Source of the DNA: Candidatus Jorgensenbacteria bacterium
Lineage (GTDB): Bacteria; Patescibacteriota; Minisyncoccia; UBA6257; GWB1-50-10
Assembly (NCBI GenBank): GCA_030648515.1
Contig: JAUSHK010000005.1
Span: forward strand, 226,895-278,130
DNA length: 51,236 nucleotides
Reading direction: 5' to 3'
The position numbers and the translations under genes are program-made. The notes under the pieces are model-generated. The model did not search any database. It was given only the letters and a program-made list of their open reading frames with translations, and had not been told where the DNA came from. This document shows, one piece after another, positions 1 to 8,768 of the stretch (positions within the stretch are counted from its first letter, which is position 1; each line of letters starts with the position of its first letter).

Positions 1-102
1 GACGGAAATATAACAATAATAAGCGTGGGGGCTTCAGCGCCAACAACATCCGCATCAATCTTCGACTCGTTTTTATCGTTTTTTAGAAGATTAATTAAAT
101 AA
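1..102 (+). CDS. C-terminal end of a secreted repeat protein (partial, tandem paralogue of the next gene)
   Basis: The window opens inside a reading frame that runs 33 codons from base 1 to a TAA at 100-102. It begins DGNITIISVG and ends in a tail reading FDSFLSFFRRLIK. The next gene has DGNISVTN followed by a Ser/Thr linker and the tail LDSFTSFFRGLFR at its own C-terminus, so this is the end of a tandem paralogue whose body lies upstream of the window. Both tails are short, aromatic and basic, and follow a low-complexity linker. The frame and the homology to the neighbour are direct observations; secretion is inferred from that neighbour. Confidence 0.85.
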   Translation, partial: DGNITIISVGASAPTTSASIFDSFLSFFRRLIK

Positions 103-123
103 CGACGACGGCCTGGGGGTAAT

Positions 124-151
124 ATAACACGCGCTCCGCGTGTGTTATAAT
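124..151 (+). promoter_or_regulatory. Extended -10 promoter overlapping a GC-rich hairpin
   Basis: An imperfect hairpin (ATAACACGCG at 124-133 against CGCGTGTGTTAT at 137-148, loop of three) overlaps an extended -10 element, TGT followed by TATAAT at 146-151. It could end the upstream gene's transcript while supplying the -10 for the gene at 183. No good -35 hexamer is seen and the tract after the hairpin is not U-rich, so the terminator role is uncertain. Confidence 0.45.
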
Positions 152-182
152 TCGCAAAAGGTCGAGAATTTTTTATTTATTT

Positions 183-1727
183 ATGAATAAAAAAATTTAT
201 ATAGCAGTATTTGCTCTTGTAATATTTGTCTTGCCTTACCAAGTTGGGTTTGCGCAGACTGCGACGTCAACAGCTTCAATTGAGGAGTTACAGACGCTCA
301 TTCAGACACTACAGGCGCAAGTCACAGCGCTTCAAGCTCAAATCGCGACACTCAACATAGGAAACGTTCAAACGATTACCGATTCTTCCGTATTGGTTAT
401 CCCTGACAATAATCCTATAAGCAGAGGGTCCGTTGGATCTGTTGTCAGCGAGGTGCAAAAAGCGTTAAAAGATTTACCTGATATCTATCCGGAGGGACTT
501 GTAACGGGGTATTTGGGGCCACTCACTGAGGCCGCGATAAAAAGATTTCAAGAACAGCATTCAATAGAAGCAACTGGCGAAGTTGATGGAGAAACTCTTT
601 CTAGAATAAGAAGAGAGGCATCAACAAGAAAAGCAAATCCTCCATCTGGAACAACCACGGCGGTTCCGGCAATCCCAGGACGCGGCGCAACTTCCACTGT
701 CCCAGCGACTCCAGCTGTACCGGCAAACCGCGAAACTTCTGTAACGACAACAACTCCACCAACGGCGACTTCGACAGACCCGGCTTCTAACCGAAATAAT
801 TATTTACCAATTGGCACAACAATAATTGTTTCTAGTCCTAATGGAGGCGAACAATGGCTAAAAGGGACAACGCATTCCATTCATTGGTCATTTAATTCTC
901 CCGAAGCCCCTGGCGCAACTAATGTGAACATTCTTATTAGTTCCGCTGAAGGAAACGTAAGGAGAAATGTTTACACTATTTCGGATATCCCGACTGTTCT
1001 AGGAAATAATCAGTATTCTCTTTTTGTACCAGAAACAATTGTTTCTGCATCTAATTATCGTATAACCATTGAAGCAGAGCGCCAGGTTTATAACACCGTT
1101 CGTAACGGCTGGACATATCCAGGAGATGAATCTGATGGAAACATCGCTATAATTGATACGTACAACTCATCTGGAAGTTCCAGTAGCGGATCAATTCCAG
1201 TGACGCAGATACAAGGTTCAACACCGACGGCTTCTACAACCGTTTCAGTTGAAAATGCCACAACAACACAAGCGTCGTCTGGAGGTTCGACTACGGGATA
1301 TCTCCCAAACAACACAACTGTTGTTGTTTCGAATCCTAATGGTGGTGAATCATTACAAAGAGAGGTGCCGTATGTTATCCGCTGGCAAGTAAATGCTGGC
1401 ACGAGCACTGATTCGTTCGTAACTTCCATTCTTTTGCAGTCTGCGAGTAACAATGTAAGACAAACTGTTTCTACTATCACGTCGTCTGCTCAATCAGTTT
1501 CTGGGAGTAATGAGTACGTGTGGGCTGTTCCGAGTTCAATTCCACTGGCTTCAAACTACCGCGTGAGCGTTCAGCTTGAAAAAATGTCTTATATCACAGC
1601 AAGTGGAGGATGGACATACCCGAAAGATGAATCTGATGGAAATATATCCGTTACAAACACGACATCAACCACAACCGCCTCGGCTCTTGATTCGTTTACA
1701 TCGTTTTTCCGCGGACTTTTCCGTTAG
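183..1727 (+). CDS. Secreted peptidoglycan-binding-domain protein with two wall/surface repeats
   Basis: This 514-residue protein has a signal peptide (about 1-25, ending GFAQ) and a short coiled coil (about 33-60). A PG_binding_1-like domain follows (about 80-145, with GPLTEAAIKRFQ and DGETLSRI), then a Thr/Pro/Ser-rich linker and two copies of a roughly 115-residue beta domain. Each copy starts LP.GTT/NTT..V..PNGGE and closes GWTYP.DESDGNI. The protein ends in LDSFTSFFRGLFR, matching the tail of the truncated gene before it. It is probably exported and held at the cell wall through the peptidoglycan-binding domain, with the repeats as surface modules. The repeats resemble Ser-Thr-rich/Kre9-like domains seen in CPR surface proteins; that assignment is tentative. 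Confidence 0.8.
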   Translation: MNKKIYIAVFALVIFVLPYQVGFAQTATSTASIEELQTLIQTLQAQVTALQAQIATLNIGNVQTITDSSVLVIPDNNPISRGSVGSVVSEVQKALKDLPDIYPEGLVTGYLGPLTEAAIKRFQEQHSIEATGEVDGETLSRIRREASTRKANPPSGTTTAVPAIPGRGATSTVPATPAVPANRETSVTTTTPPTATSTDPASNRNNYLPIGTTIIVSSPNGGEQWLKGTTHSIHWSFNSPEAPGATNVNILISSAEGNVRRNVYTISDIPTVLGNNQYSLFVPETIVSASNYRITIEAERQVYNTVRNGWTYPGDESDGNIAIIDTYNSSGSSSSGSIPVTQIQGSTPTASTTVSVENATTTQASSGGSTTGYLPNNTTVVVSNPNGGESLQREVPYVIRWQVNAGTSTDSFVTSILLQSASNNVRQTVSTITSSAQSVSGSNEYVWAVPSSIPLASNYRVSVQLEKMSYITASGGWTYPKDESDGNISVTNTTSTTTASALDSFTSFFRGLFR

Positions 1728-1747
1728 ATTATAATAGCATGTGATTT

Positions 1748-1781
1748 AACTAAAACAGCCCATAGGGGCTGTTTTAGTTTT
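1748..1781. terminator. Bidirectional intrinsic terminator between convergent genes
   Basis: A perfect 14-bp stem (1748-1761 with 1766-1779) and a 4-nt loop is followed by T on the plus strand. It ends the surface-protein transcript at 1727. The gatA stop codon lies inside its right arm. Confidence 0.85.
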
Positions 1782-3258
1782 GCTCGTACCACTTTCCGAT
1801 TCCTAAAATATCGGCTTCGCGGAAATGGCGACCGACGAGCTGAAACCCAATTGGCAACTCACCCCCTCCTACCTTGTATTGTTTCACGGGAAGCGAAAGT
1901 GCCGGAACGCCGACAAGATTTTGTGTAACGGTAAAAACGTCGGAGAGATACATCTGCATCGGGTCGCTGGTTTTCTCGCCGATTTTAAATGCCTGCGTCG
2001 GCGTGGCCGGAGAAAGTATCACATCTACTCCGCCAGATTGCGGGTTAAATGCTTTTTTAAAATCTTCCGTGATAAGCTTGCGGACTTTCTGCGCTTTCGC
2101 ATAGTAAGCATCGTAATAGCCGGCCGAGAGAACGAATGTTCCTAAAAGAATTCTCCGCTTTACTTCTTCGCCGAATCCTTCTCCCCTTGTTTTGAAATAT
2201 AGATCGCGAAGCGTTTCTGCGTCTTTCTTTACTTCAGGAATCCCGCCGTAGCGCTTGCGGTGAGCTACGCCGAACCGAATACCGTCATATCGCGCCATGT
2301 TCGCCGAAACTTCCGCGGGCATTACAATGTAATACGTTGAAAGCGCGTACTTCGTGTGCGGAAGCGAGATTTCTTTTATTTTGAATCCGCCATCCTTTAG
2401 TTTCTGAATCGCTTTTTCTATTTCTTTTTTAACTTCTGCGTCCATTCCCTCCACGAAATACTCTTTCGGAATGCCAATGGTCAGTTTTTTTACTCCGTCA
2501 AAATCAGGATTGAGTAAATTTTCGTCATACTCGGCGTCAACACTCGTGGCGTCATATTCATCTTTGCCGCGAATAGCATTAAAAAGAATCGCCGCGTCTT
2601 CAACGGTCTTCGTAATCGGGCCAATCTGGTCTAGGCTCGACGCCATCGCCATAAGCCCGAACCGCGAAACCGCGCCGTAGGTTGGTTTTAAGCCGACTAC
2701 CCCGCAGAATGCCGCCGGCTGGCGTATAGAGCCGCCAGTGTCGGAACCGAGCGCCGCGAGCGCAAGTCCGCCTGAAACTGCCGCAGCTGAACCGCCAGAC
2801 GAACCGCCAGGCACGCGTTCCAAATCATGTGGGTTTTTTGTAATCTGGAACCCTGAGTTTTCAGTTGACGAACCCATCGCGAACTCATCGAGATTTGTTT
2901 TTCCTAAAAATACCGCGCGCGCGCCTTTTAACTTTTTTATAACCGTCGCGTCATATGATGCTTTGTACGTTTTTAAAATTTTTGATGCCGCCGTCGCGCG
3001 CGCGCCTTCAATTACTATACTGTCTTTTATCGCCAGCGGTACGCCTGTAAGCGCTCCGGCGTCGCCTGACGCAATGGCCTCGTCCGCGATTTCTGCTTCT
3101 TTAATTGCTTCATGCTCAAAAACCGTAAGATACGCGCCAAATTTTTCATCTTTGTCTTTTATAGCGCGCAGAAACGCATCCGTCGCTTCTCGCGCAGAGA
3201 ATTCCTTTTTACGCAAACTTTTCGAGAACGAAGAAATGGTGAGTGAATCCAAATTCAT
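1774..3258 (-). CDS. gatA: Asp-tRNA(Asn)/Glu-tRNA(Gln) amidotransferase subunit A
   Basis: This is the amidase subunit of the GatCAB complex, which releases ammonia from glutamine to convert mischarged Glu-tRNA(Gln)/Asp-tRNA(Asn). The 494-residue length is normal. The amidase-signature triad is visible: Lys78 in PLAIKDS, cis-Ser154 in GGSSGGSAAA and nucleophile Ser177 in GSDTGGSIRQPAA. It starts 2 bp after gatC stops, so gatC-gatA are co-transcribed, probably with ligA upstream. No gatB is present in the window, so the complex must be completed elsewhere in the genome. The last codons form part of a terminator hairpin. Confidence 0.97.
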   Translation of the reverse strand: MNLDSLTISSFSKSLRKKEFSAREATDAFLRAIKDKDEKFGAYLTVFEHEAIKEAEIADEAIASGDAGALTGVPLAIKDSIVIEGARATAASKILKTYKASYDATVIKKLKGARAVFLGKTNLDEFAMGSSTENSGFQITKNPHDLERVPGGSSGGSAAAVSGGLALAALGSDTGGSIRQPAAFCGVVGLKPTYGAVSRFGLMAMASSLDQIGPITKTVEDAAILFNAIRGKDEYDATSVDAEYDENLLNPDFDGVKKLTIGIPKEYFVEGMDAEVKKEIEKAIQKLKDGGFKIKEISLPHTKYALSTYYIVMPAEVSANMARYDGIRFGVAHRKRYGGIPEVKKDAETLRDLYFKTRGEGFGEEVKRRILLGTFVLSAGYYDAYYAKAQKVRKLITEDFKKAFNPQSGGVDVILSPATPTQAFKIGEKTSDPMQMYLSDVFTVTQNLVGVPALSLPVKQYKVGGGELPIGFQLVGRHFREADILGIGKWYEQN

Positions 3259-3260
3259 GT

Positions 3261-3572
3261 TTATTCAAAAACCGGCGGGATTTTCAAAAATCCGCCTTCT
3301 TTTTCAGGGAAAGCTTCGGTGGACTTTTCAGTTTTAAAATCCGAATGTTTTAACTCGTCATCGCGAAATCCGTTTCTATTCTGTGTTCCGCTTGTGGTGA
3401 GCTGGGCCGAACTACCGGTCATAGGCTCAACCGAGTTCGTAGTAACCTCACTGAGTTCCTTAACGTGCGCAAGAATTTCCTCAAGATCACGCGCGAGTTT
3501 CTTTTTTTGCTCGGGGGAAACTTCAATTCTCGCGAGTTCCGCAAGATGTTCTATTTCATTCTCGGATATCAT
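3261..3572 (-). CDS. gatC: Asp-tRNA(Asn)/Glu-tRNA(Gln) amidotransferase subunit C
   Basis: At 103 residues this is the small stabilising subunit of GatCAB. The N-terminal HLAELARIEVSPEQ and the following LEEILAHVKELSEV are typical of GatC. It lies between ligA (20 bp upstream) and gatA (2 bp downstream) in one minus-strand operon. The C-terminal portion ends in a proline-containing EGGFLKIPPVFE tail, typical of the family. Confidence 0.95.
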   Translation of the reverse strand: MISENEIEHLAELARIEVSPEQKKKLARDLEEILAHVKELSEVTTNSVEPMTGSSAQLTTSGTQNRNGFRDDELKHSDFKTEKSTEAFPEKEGGFLKIPPVFE

Positions 3573-3592
3573 ATTGAACCAGTGTAACTGCT

Positions 3593-5665
3593 CTACTTCA
3601 AGAGTTCAAGAAACTCCCTTTCAGTTATGATTTTCACCCCGAGCTCTTTTGCTTTATCAAACTTCGAACCTGGGTTTTCGCCTGCAACTACATAGCTTGT
3701 TTTAGATGAGACGGATTCCGAAACATCTCCTCCGTACGAGCGGATTTTTTGTTTCGCCTCGTCGCGTGACATAACCGACAAAGTTCCGGTTACGACAAAG
3801 GTTTTTCCTTTCAGCTTTTTATTGGTGATAATCTCGCGCTCGGACTCCAGCTTTATGTCCACATCGCCAAATTTGCATAACAATTTTATATTTCTGTCTT
3901 CCTTAAACCAGTTAACAATGCTTTCCGCGACTTTAGGGCCTATTCCTGAAACTTTCTGGACTTCTTCTGCTGATAGATTCTCAAATTTCTTTTTGAAGTC
4001 CGCCACGGAAAACGTTTTTGCGTGCGACGGAGGGAATTCCCGCGCGAGAAGAATTGCCGTTTCTTCCCCCACGTGCTGGATTCCCAAACTAAAAATAAAT
4101 CGCTCAAGTTTTATAGTTTTTTTCGTTTCAATTTCGCGCGTTATGTTTTCGGCTGATTTTTCCCCGAATCTCTCTAAAACTGAGATATCTCCTTTCTCTA
4201 ATTTAAAAATGTCGGCCGCGTCCGCAATCAACCCCTCGTCCAGAAAACGATCAATTATTTCTTCCCCGAGTCCGCGAATATCAAACGCGTGCCGCGAGAC
4301 AAAGTGCGACAAGGATTCCTTGACCCGCGCGCCGCATTTCGGATTTGAACAGCGATACAGCGCTCCTTCATGGATAACCCTTGAGCCGTCCACCGGGCAC
4401 TTTTCCGGCACGGTGAATTTCTTCTCCTTCCCCGTACGAAGATCAACTAGTACTTTCGTTATCTGAGGAATCACGTCTCCCGCGCGGCTCACAACGACCG
4501 TATCCCCGATTTTTATACCAAGCCTGCCTATTTCATCAAAATTATGAAGGGTTGCGTGGCTTATACGGACTCCCCCGACTTCCACCGGCTCAAGAACTGC
4601 GACAGGCGTAAGAACGCCGGTTCTCCCAACCTGGATTTTTATGTCTTTCACTATTGTTGTTTTTTCTTTCGGCGCGAACTTGTATGCTATTGCTCCTCGC
4701 GGAGCTTTTCCGACAACGCCCGCCGCCGCGGCTAAACGATTCTCGTTTATAATAATAACCGTCCCGTCAATTTCATATGGCAATTTTTTCCTATTCTTTT
4801 CCCAGTGATCCCTGAACGTGAATATGCCGTCCAATGAGTTAACTTTTTTGTTATGAGGATTTGTTTTGAAACCAAACGCCCTAAGAATCAAATGCTCTTC
4901 TTCGTGGGTTTTCTGCCCGACGTCGGTTACTAAATCATATTGGTATGAATCAAGCTTTCTTGACGCGGCGATTTTCGGGTCAAGCTGGCGTATGGAGCCG
5001 GCCGCGATGTTCCGCGGATTGGCATACAATTTTTCTTCTTTCTTCCCCTGTTCCCTGTTTATCCGCTCAAATTCTTTTGTCGTCAAAAAAACTTCGCCGC
5101 GCACGACGAGTTTTTTAGGAATTGCGAGCGAGGACGCGCGCAATCCAAGAGCTTTCATATTTTTTTCTACTTCATCTTTATCAAACAGTGTAAGCGGAAT
5201 TGCTTCCACGGTTTTGAGATTTTGCGTCACGTTTTCCCCTATTATTCCGTTTCCGCGCGTTGACCCTTCCACAAATACGCCGTTTTCATATGTCAGCTCA
5301 ATTGAGAAACCATCAAGCTTAAGCTCGCAATAAAATTCTTTTACTTTTTCGCCCATGAATTTCTCTGTCCGTTTAAGCCAATCTTTAACGTCTTCTCTTG
5401 AAAACGTGTCGTTCAGTGATATCATCGGCTCTTCGTGCCGGACTTTTTTAAACGCTTTGAGCGGCTCGCCGCCCACGCGCCGAGTCGGCGAATCCGGCGT
5501 TATCAAATCAGGGAACTTTAGTTCAAGATCAAAGAGTTCTTTTTTAAGCGAATCGAGAGCCTCGTCGGAAATTAATTGCTTATCGAGCACGTGGTATGCG
5601 TACCGATATTTGTTGATTTCCTTCCGAAGCTTTTCGATTCGTGTTTTTGCTTCGTTATTATCCAT
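3593..5665 (-). CDS. ligA: NAD-dependent DNA ligase
   Basis: This 690-residue NAD+-dependent ligase seals nicks in replication and repair. Visible parts, in order, are the Ia domain (YRYAYHVLD), adenylation domain with the KLDG motif (catalytic Lys116), OB fold (ATLHNFDEI), Cys4 zinc finger (CPVDGS...CSNPKCG), helix-hairpin-helix repeats (FGEKSAENI, VSGIGPKVAES) and a C-terminal BRCT domain (KLKGKTFVVTGTL). Length and domain order are complete. It starts 18 bp after the last minor-pilin gene, so it may be read through from the pilus operon; gatC and gatA follow. Confidence 0.97.
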   Translation of the reverse strand: MDNNEAKTRIEKLRKEINKYRYAYHVLDKQLISDEALDSLKKELFDLELKFPDLITPDSPTRRVGGEPLKAFKKVRHEEPMISLNDTFSREDVKDWLKRTEKFMGEKVKEFYCELKLDGFSIELTYENGVFVEGSTRGNGIIGENVTQNLKTVEAIPLTLFDKDEVEKNMKALGLRASSLAIPKKLVVRGEVFLTTKEFERINREQGKKEEKLYANPRNIAAGSIRQLDPKIAASRKLDSYQYDLVTDVGQKTHEEEHLILRAFGFKTNPHNKKVNSLDGIFTFRDHWEKNRKKLPYEIDGTVIIINENRLAAAAGVVGKAPRGAIAYKFAPKEKTTIVKDIKIQVGRTGVLTPVAVLEPVEVGGVRISHATLHNFDEIGRLGIKIGDTVVVSRAGDVIPQITKVLVDLRTGKEKKFTVPEKCPVDGSRVIHEGALYRCSNPKCGARVKESLSHFVSRHAFDIRGLGEEIIDRFLDEGLIADAADIFKLEKGDISVLERFGEKSAENITREIETKKTIKLERFIFSLGIQHVGEETAILLAREFPPSHAKTFSVADFKKKFENLSAEEVQKVSGIGPKVAESIVNWFKEDRNIKLLCKFGDVDIKLESEREIITNKKLKGKTFVVTGTLSVMSRDEAKQKIRSYGGDVSESVSSKTSYVVAGENPGSKFDKAKELGVKIITEREFLELLK

Positions 5666-5683
5666 GATGTTTAACAGTTATCT

Positions 5684-6160
5684 TTAGAATTTTGTTGTGA
5701 CGCGCGTTTCAAGTTCCCGCTGCGCCTTTCCGGAGTCGCCGTACGAACGCACAGTAAATCCGACTGGCAATTGCCCTTGTGTAGGGTTTTGAGAATCAAA
5801 ACGAAAAGTGAGTGAGCTTGAATAACTTGTAGAACCCGCGATAATTCCATTTGCGCCATAATATTCTCGACTTGGGACAATTTCACTTGGAAGAATCGGC
5901 GGTTGGTTAAAGTAATTATAGAGCGCTTGTTCTATGCCGGCGTCTGCGGCGAAAAAGGCCTTCATTGATTCAACTGTATCGTTTGCCTGGCGGATTTGAT
6001 AGGCGGTGAGAAGCCCAGCGACGACGCTGGCGCTCATAAGTGCTCCGCTCAATATAATGACGCTCACAAGTATCACTTGTCCTGAGCGTTGTCGAAGTAC
6101 TTGCCCTCCGATCCGATGTCTTTTTTTTGCTATTTTTGTGTTCATTAAATTAAAATTCAT
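5684..6160 (-). CDS. PilX-like minor pilus assembly protein
   Basis: This 158-residue protein has an N-terminal hydrophobic segment (GQVILVSVIILSGALMSASV) and the AFFAADAGIEQALYNY motif typical of PilX/GspK-type minor pilins. It lacks a canonical GFTLIE cleavage motif, as many PilX-like proteins do. The start overlaps the stop of the upstream pilW-like gene by 1 bp; a second ATG five codons in (6145) is possible. The 5' coding part contains a repeat-like stretch (about 6070-6100) resembling a widespread palindromic repeat, giving GQVLRQRSGQV in the protein. It is the last gene of the pilin cluster. Confidence 0.8.
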   Translation of the reverse strand: MNFNLMNTKIAKKRHRIGGQVLRQRSGQVILVSVIILSGALMSASVVAGLLTAYQIRQANDTVESMKAFFAADAGIEQALYNYFNQPPILPSEIVPSREYYGANGIIAGSTSYSSSLTFRFDSQNPTQGQLPVGFTVRSYGDSGKAQRELETRVTTKF

Positions 6161-6702
6161 TAGTGAATGTCTCTTGGGAGCGTGCGCGGGCTCACGGTTG
6201 TTTCTATATTCATAGATTTTCCAGCAAGACGCGGGTCAGTTGACCCGATTTTCATAAGTATCGTGACTCTCCACGGAAGTTCGGCGTTGGTCTGGTTTAC
6301 TTTAAAACAGATGGATTCTATGCGGATGTTTGATGAATTGAGCGTCGATGGGCTTGCATTGTTTACGCTTCGCTTAATAGAATTTCCCTCTAATCTGTAT
6401 CTCACCTGATCTACACTGCCCGTTGTGGCCGGGAAGCGATTAAAAGTTAGGTCGTTGCTGCATACGCCTCCTGCGGGAGAAAATTCGTAACCTACCCTGA
6501 TTTCGCGCATCATTTGCTCAATCATAAGCCCCGCATTGCTGTTTCGCTGTATTAATGAGTTCAACAGTTTCTGCGAACTCAGTGCCTGGCCGAAAACGCC
6601 GACTATTATTGAAATTGCAAATGCAAAAAGCCCCGCCGCTATAATGAGCTCAACAAGCGTGAAGCCGCCTATGCGTCGTGAGTTTGTTTTATTTATCTCC
6701 AT
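6160..6702 (-). CDS. PilW/PulJ-like type IV minor prepilin
   Basis: This 180-residue prepilin carries the cleavage/methylation motif RIGGFTLVELIIAAG followed by one long hydrophobic helix, then a globular domain. I chose the ATG at 6702 (MEINKTNSRRIGG) because it gives a normal short prepilin leader and only a 10-bp overlap with the upstream gene; a GTG/ATG at 6756 would overlap by 64 bp and give an unusually long leader. It should be processed by the prepilin peptidase at 7797-8711 and join the pilus tip complex with the PilV-, FimT- and PilX-like neighbours. Confidence 0.85.
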   Translation of the reverse strand: MEINKTNSRRIGGFTLVELIIAAGLFAFAISIIVGVFGQALSSQKLLNSLIQRNSNAGLMIEQMMREIRVGYEFSPAGGVCSNDLTFNRFPATTGSVDQVRYRLEGNSIKRSVNNASPSTLNSSNIRIESICFKVNQTNAELPWRVTILMKIGSTDPRLAGKSMNIETTVSPRTLPRDIH

Positions 6703-7172
6703 CTTTTGAATATATCCCGCACTTCGACGGACTGGTCTTTTGCGCGAGCATTCCATGAAACTTTGGCAATTACAGTTACACTATCAGTGTCATTTATAAT
6801 CTGAATTGTCCGCGTATAAGGCGTGGGATTACCATTATCATATTGGTACTCGCCGCCATCCGGCGGTAATTTCAATTTAGTCCCCGTCGTTTGCCGCAAA
6901 ATTGGGTCCGCAGCGCTTGTTTTATACAATCCATCATTAACATCCGTATTCCATATAGCGCCATTCGCAACATTTGTATCAATAATATTTTTTACAATCT
7001 CAATTCCCTCTGCGGCAAGGTATGTAGCGACAAATTTTTGGCTCGCGTCGTTTGTAAATGCGAGCGACGCCGAAACAAGTGCGAGGACGCCGAGGAGCCC
7101 GACAAGCGCGATTGATATTGCAACCATTGCCTCAACAATTGTCTGCCCACTGACATTTTTATACATAATCAC
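6693..7172 (-). CDS. PilV-like type IV minor prepilin
   Basis: This 159-residue minor pilin has the motif SGQTIVEAMVAISIALVG (an E at +5 after a Q/T cleavage site) and a hydrophobic helix. The following LAAEGIEIVKNI is common in PilV-like proteins. It overlaps both neighbours by a few bases (stop over the pilW-like start, start over the fimT-like stop), indicating tight translational coupling. Confidence 0.82.
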   Translation of the reverse strand: MIMYKNVSGQTIVEAMVAISIALVGLLGVLALVSASLAFTNDASQKFVATYLAAEGIEIVKNIIDTNVANGAIWNTDVNDGLYKTSAADPILRQTTGTKLKLPPDGGEYQYDNGNPTPYTRTIQIINDTDSVTVIAKVSWNARAKDQSVEVRDIFKRWR

Positions 7173-7702
7173 TCGGTATTAATTTGCCCGCCTTGCGTAA
7201 TAGTGACTTTTGCTATTCGAGAATTGTCCGCGTTCTGGATTGTTATTATAAACGGCAGCGACGATCCCTCAAGTCTTAAATCCGGCGGCACAAAAATTAT
7301 ATCTTGGCCAATGCCTGACGTGAATGAAAGTCGCTTATCAAGTGAAAAACTTTCAAGCTCCTCACTGAGATCATATTGGTAGTTTGACGCTGGTTGTCCA
7401 TTATCATTAATACACGGGAGATTTGCGGAGCTCTTTTTGTCGGCAAAAATAAAGAAATCTCTCTCGCTATTAATACGCACCCCAAATGCGCAGGCATTTA
7501 GGGCTTTATTATTAGCATCAACACTAAGTTTCTGCTGCGCAAGCGCTTTCGCGCGGTTTATTGCCCCAACAAGCAGTGCCTGGTCCTTAAACAGCGCAAC
7601 TTGCTCGTCCGCGGTTCTGTTGTACCCAACGAAAAGCCCCGAGAGCAGCATCATTATGCCAATAACGACTATCGTCTCCACGAGCGTGAAACCTTTTTCC
7701 AT
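7169..7702 (-). CDS. FimT/GspH-like type IV minor prepilin
   Basis: This 177-residue prepilin begins MEKGFTLVETIVVIGIMMLLSG, a very short leader followed by a clean cleavage motif and a hydrophobic helix. The globular part (INRAKALAQQKL, later IITIQNADNSRIAKVTI) fits GspH/FimT pseudopilins. It is the first of four minor pilin genes (fimT-pilV-pilW-pilX-like) in overlapping order. A -10 box TATAAT lies 12 bp upstream of its ATG, so the minor-pilin set may have its own promoter. Confidence 0.85.
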   Translation of the reverse strand: MEKGFTLVETIVVIGIMMLLSGLFVGYNRTADEQVALFKDQALLVGAINRAKALAQQKLSVDANNKALNACAFGVRINSERDFFIFADKKSSANLPCINDNGQPASNYQYDLSEELESFSLDKRLSFTSGIGQDIIFVPPDLRLEGSSLPFIITIQNADNSRIAKVTITQGGQINTE

Positions 7703-7714
7703 AGTATTCGCTTT

Positions 7715-7720
7715 ATTATA
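7715..7720 (-). promoter_or_regulatory. Likely -10 box for the minor pilin operon
   Basis: TATAAT on the minus strand (ATTATA on plus) lies 12 bp before the fimT-like ATG, in the 94-bp gap after the prepilin peptidase gene. The best -35 match is TTAGCC with an 18-bp spacer, which is weak. Confidence 0.45.
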
Positions 7721-7796
7721 CCTCCTGCGCCGTCGAGTGGCTAATAAATAATCTACGCCAACAGGATTATCGGTAGAGGCAAACTAACCAAATTTT

Positions 7797-8711
7797 TTAT
7801 AAGCCGAATAATGTAAAATACCCCTTCAAAATCGCTTCGCCGAAGAAAAATACCAAAGCAATACCAATAACAAAAAAGGGAGCAAAGGGAACCCTATCCT
7901 TCATACTGAGTCGTCCGGAAATAAGTAGATATGCGCCAAAAATTCCTCCAAGAATAAATGCAATAACAACCGCAAGCGCCATATCCGGCCACCCTAGAAG
8001 AAAGCCCGAGGCGAGCGCGAGCTTTACGTCTCCAAACCCCATACCCTGCCCGCGGCTCGCGAAAGAAAGGAGCGCAAAAAACACCGCGGCCGTAAACGCG
8101 CCTATCACGTGGCTTAAAAGCAGATTTCCGGTTGGCGCGAGAAAAAGCGAGTATTGTTTCAAAAATGATGTAGAAAAAAGCGGGAGTTCGTTTTTGTACT
8201 TCCACATGATTCCAACCACGATAATTCCTAAAACTCCCAAAATGACATTTAATTCGTTCGGCACTACATAATGTTTAAGATCAATAAGTAGCACGAGAAG
8301 CAAAATGATAAAAACAAGAATCCACGCGCCAAGAAGCGCGTAGTGCCACCACGGAGCCGCGAGCGAAGCGAATACGAAATCAGGCACGCTGTATATTGAG
8401 TTTAGGTAATACGCAACTGCAACCGCGATAAGCCCTCCTAAAAATTCAATGATTGGGTACTGTATAGAAAGCGGCGCGCCGCACGATCTGCACTTTCCAC
8501 GCAGGACGGCAAAACTTACAAGAGGAAAAAGCTCAAACCATGTGAGCTTTTTCTTGCATTTCATGCAATGCGATCTTCCACCAATGCTTTTTTCCGCAAA
8601 AACGCTTCTCTCCGGAGCATACCGCATTGAGAGAACGTTTAAAAAACTCCCGAGCGCGGAGCCGATTATAAACAGCGCTCCGTACGCGATAATCTCAACT
8701 GTTATAGGCAT
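7797..8711 (-). CDS. pilD: Prepilin leader peptidase / N-methyltransferase
   Basis: This polytopic 304-residue aspartic peptidase cleaves and N-methylates type IV prepilins. The N-terminal methylase domain has GSALGSFLNVLSMR and two CxxC pairs (CMKC near residue 50, CRSC near 76). The catalytic aspartates are in LIDLKHYVVPNELN and in GMGFGDVKLALASG. About seven hydrophobic segments are visible. It sits between the major pilin and the minor pilin set, all of which carry cleavage motifs it would process. Confidence 0.95.
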   Translation of the reverse strand: MPITVEIIAYGALFIIGSALGSFLNVLSMRYAPERSVFAEKSIGGRSHCMKCKKKLTWFELFPLVSFAVLRGKCRSCGAPLSIQYPIIEFLGGLIAVAVAYYLNSIYSVPDFVFASLAAPWWHYALLGAWILVFIILLLVLLIDLKHYVVPNELNVILGVLGIIVVGIMWKYKNELPLFSTSFLKQYSLFLAPTGNLLLSHVIGAFTAAVFFALLSFASRGQGMGFGDVKLALASGFLLGWPDMALAVVIAFILGGIFGAYLLISGRLSMKDRVPFAPFFVIGIALVFFFGEAILKGYFTLFGL

Positions 8712-8768
8712 TACAAATGGGTTGTTACTGCCTCACTAGCCCCGCGATATTGATTGTAGGAATGATTT

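Noticed and set aside
6703-6756. 18-codon N-terminal extension of the pilW-like prepilin
   Set aside because: It would give an overlong prepilin leader and a 64-bp overlap with the upstream gene.
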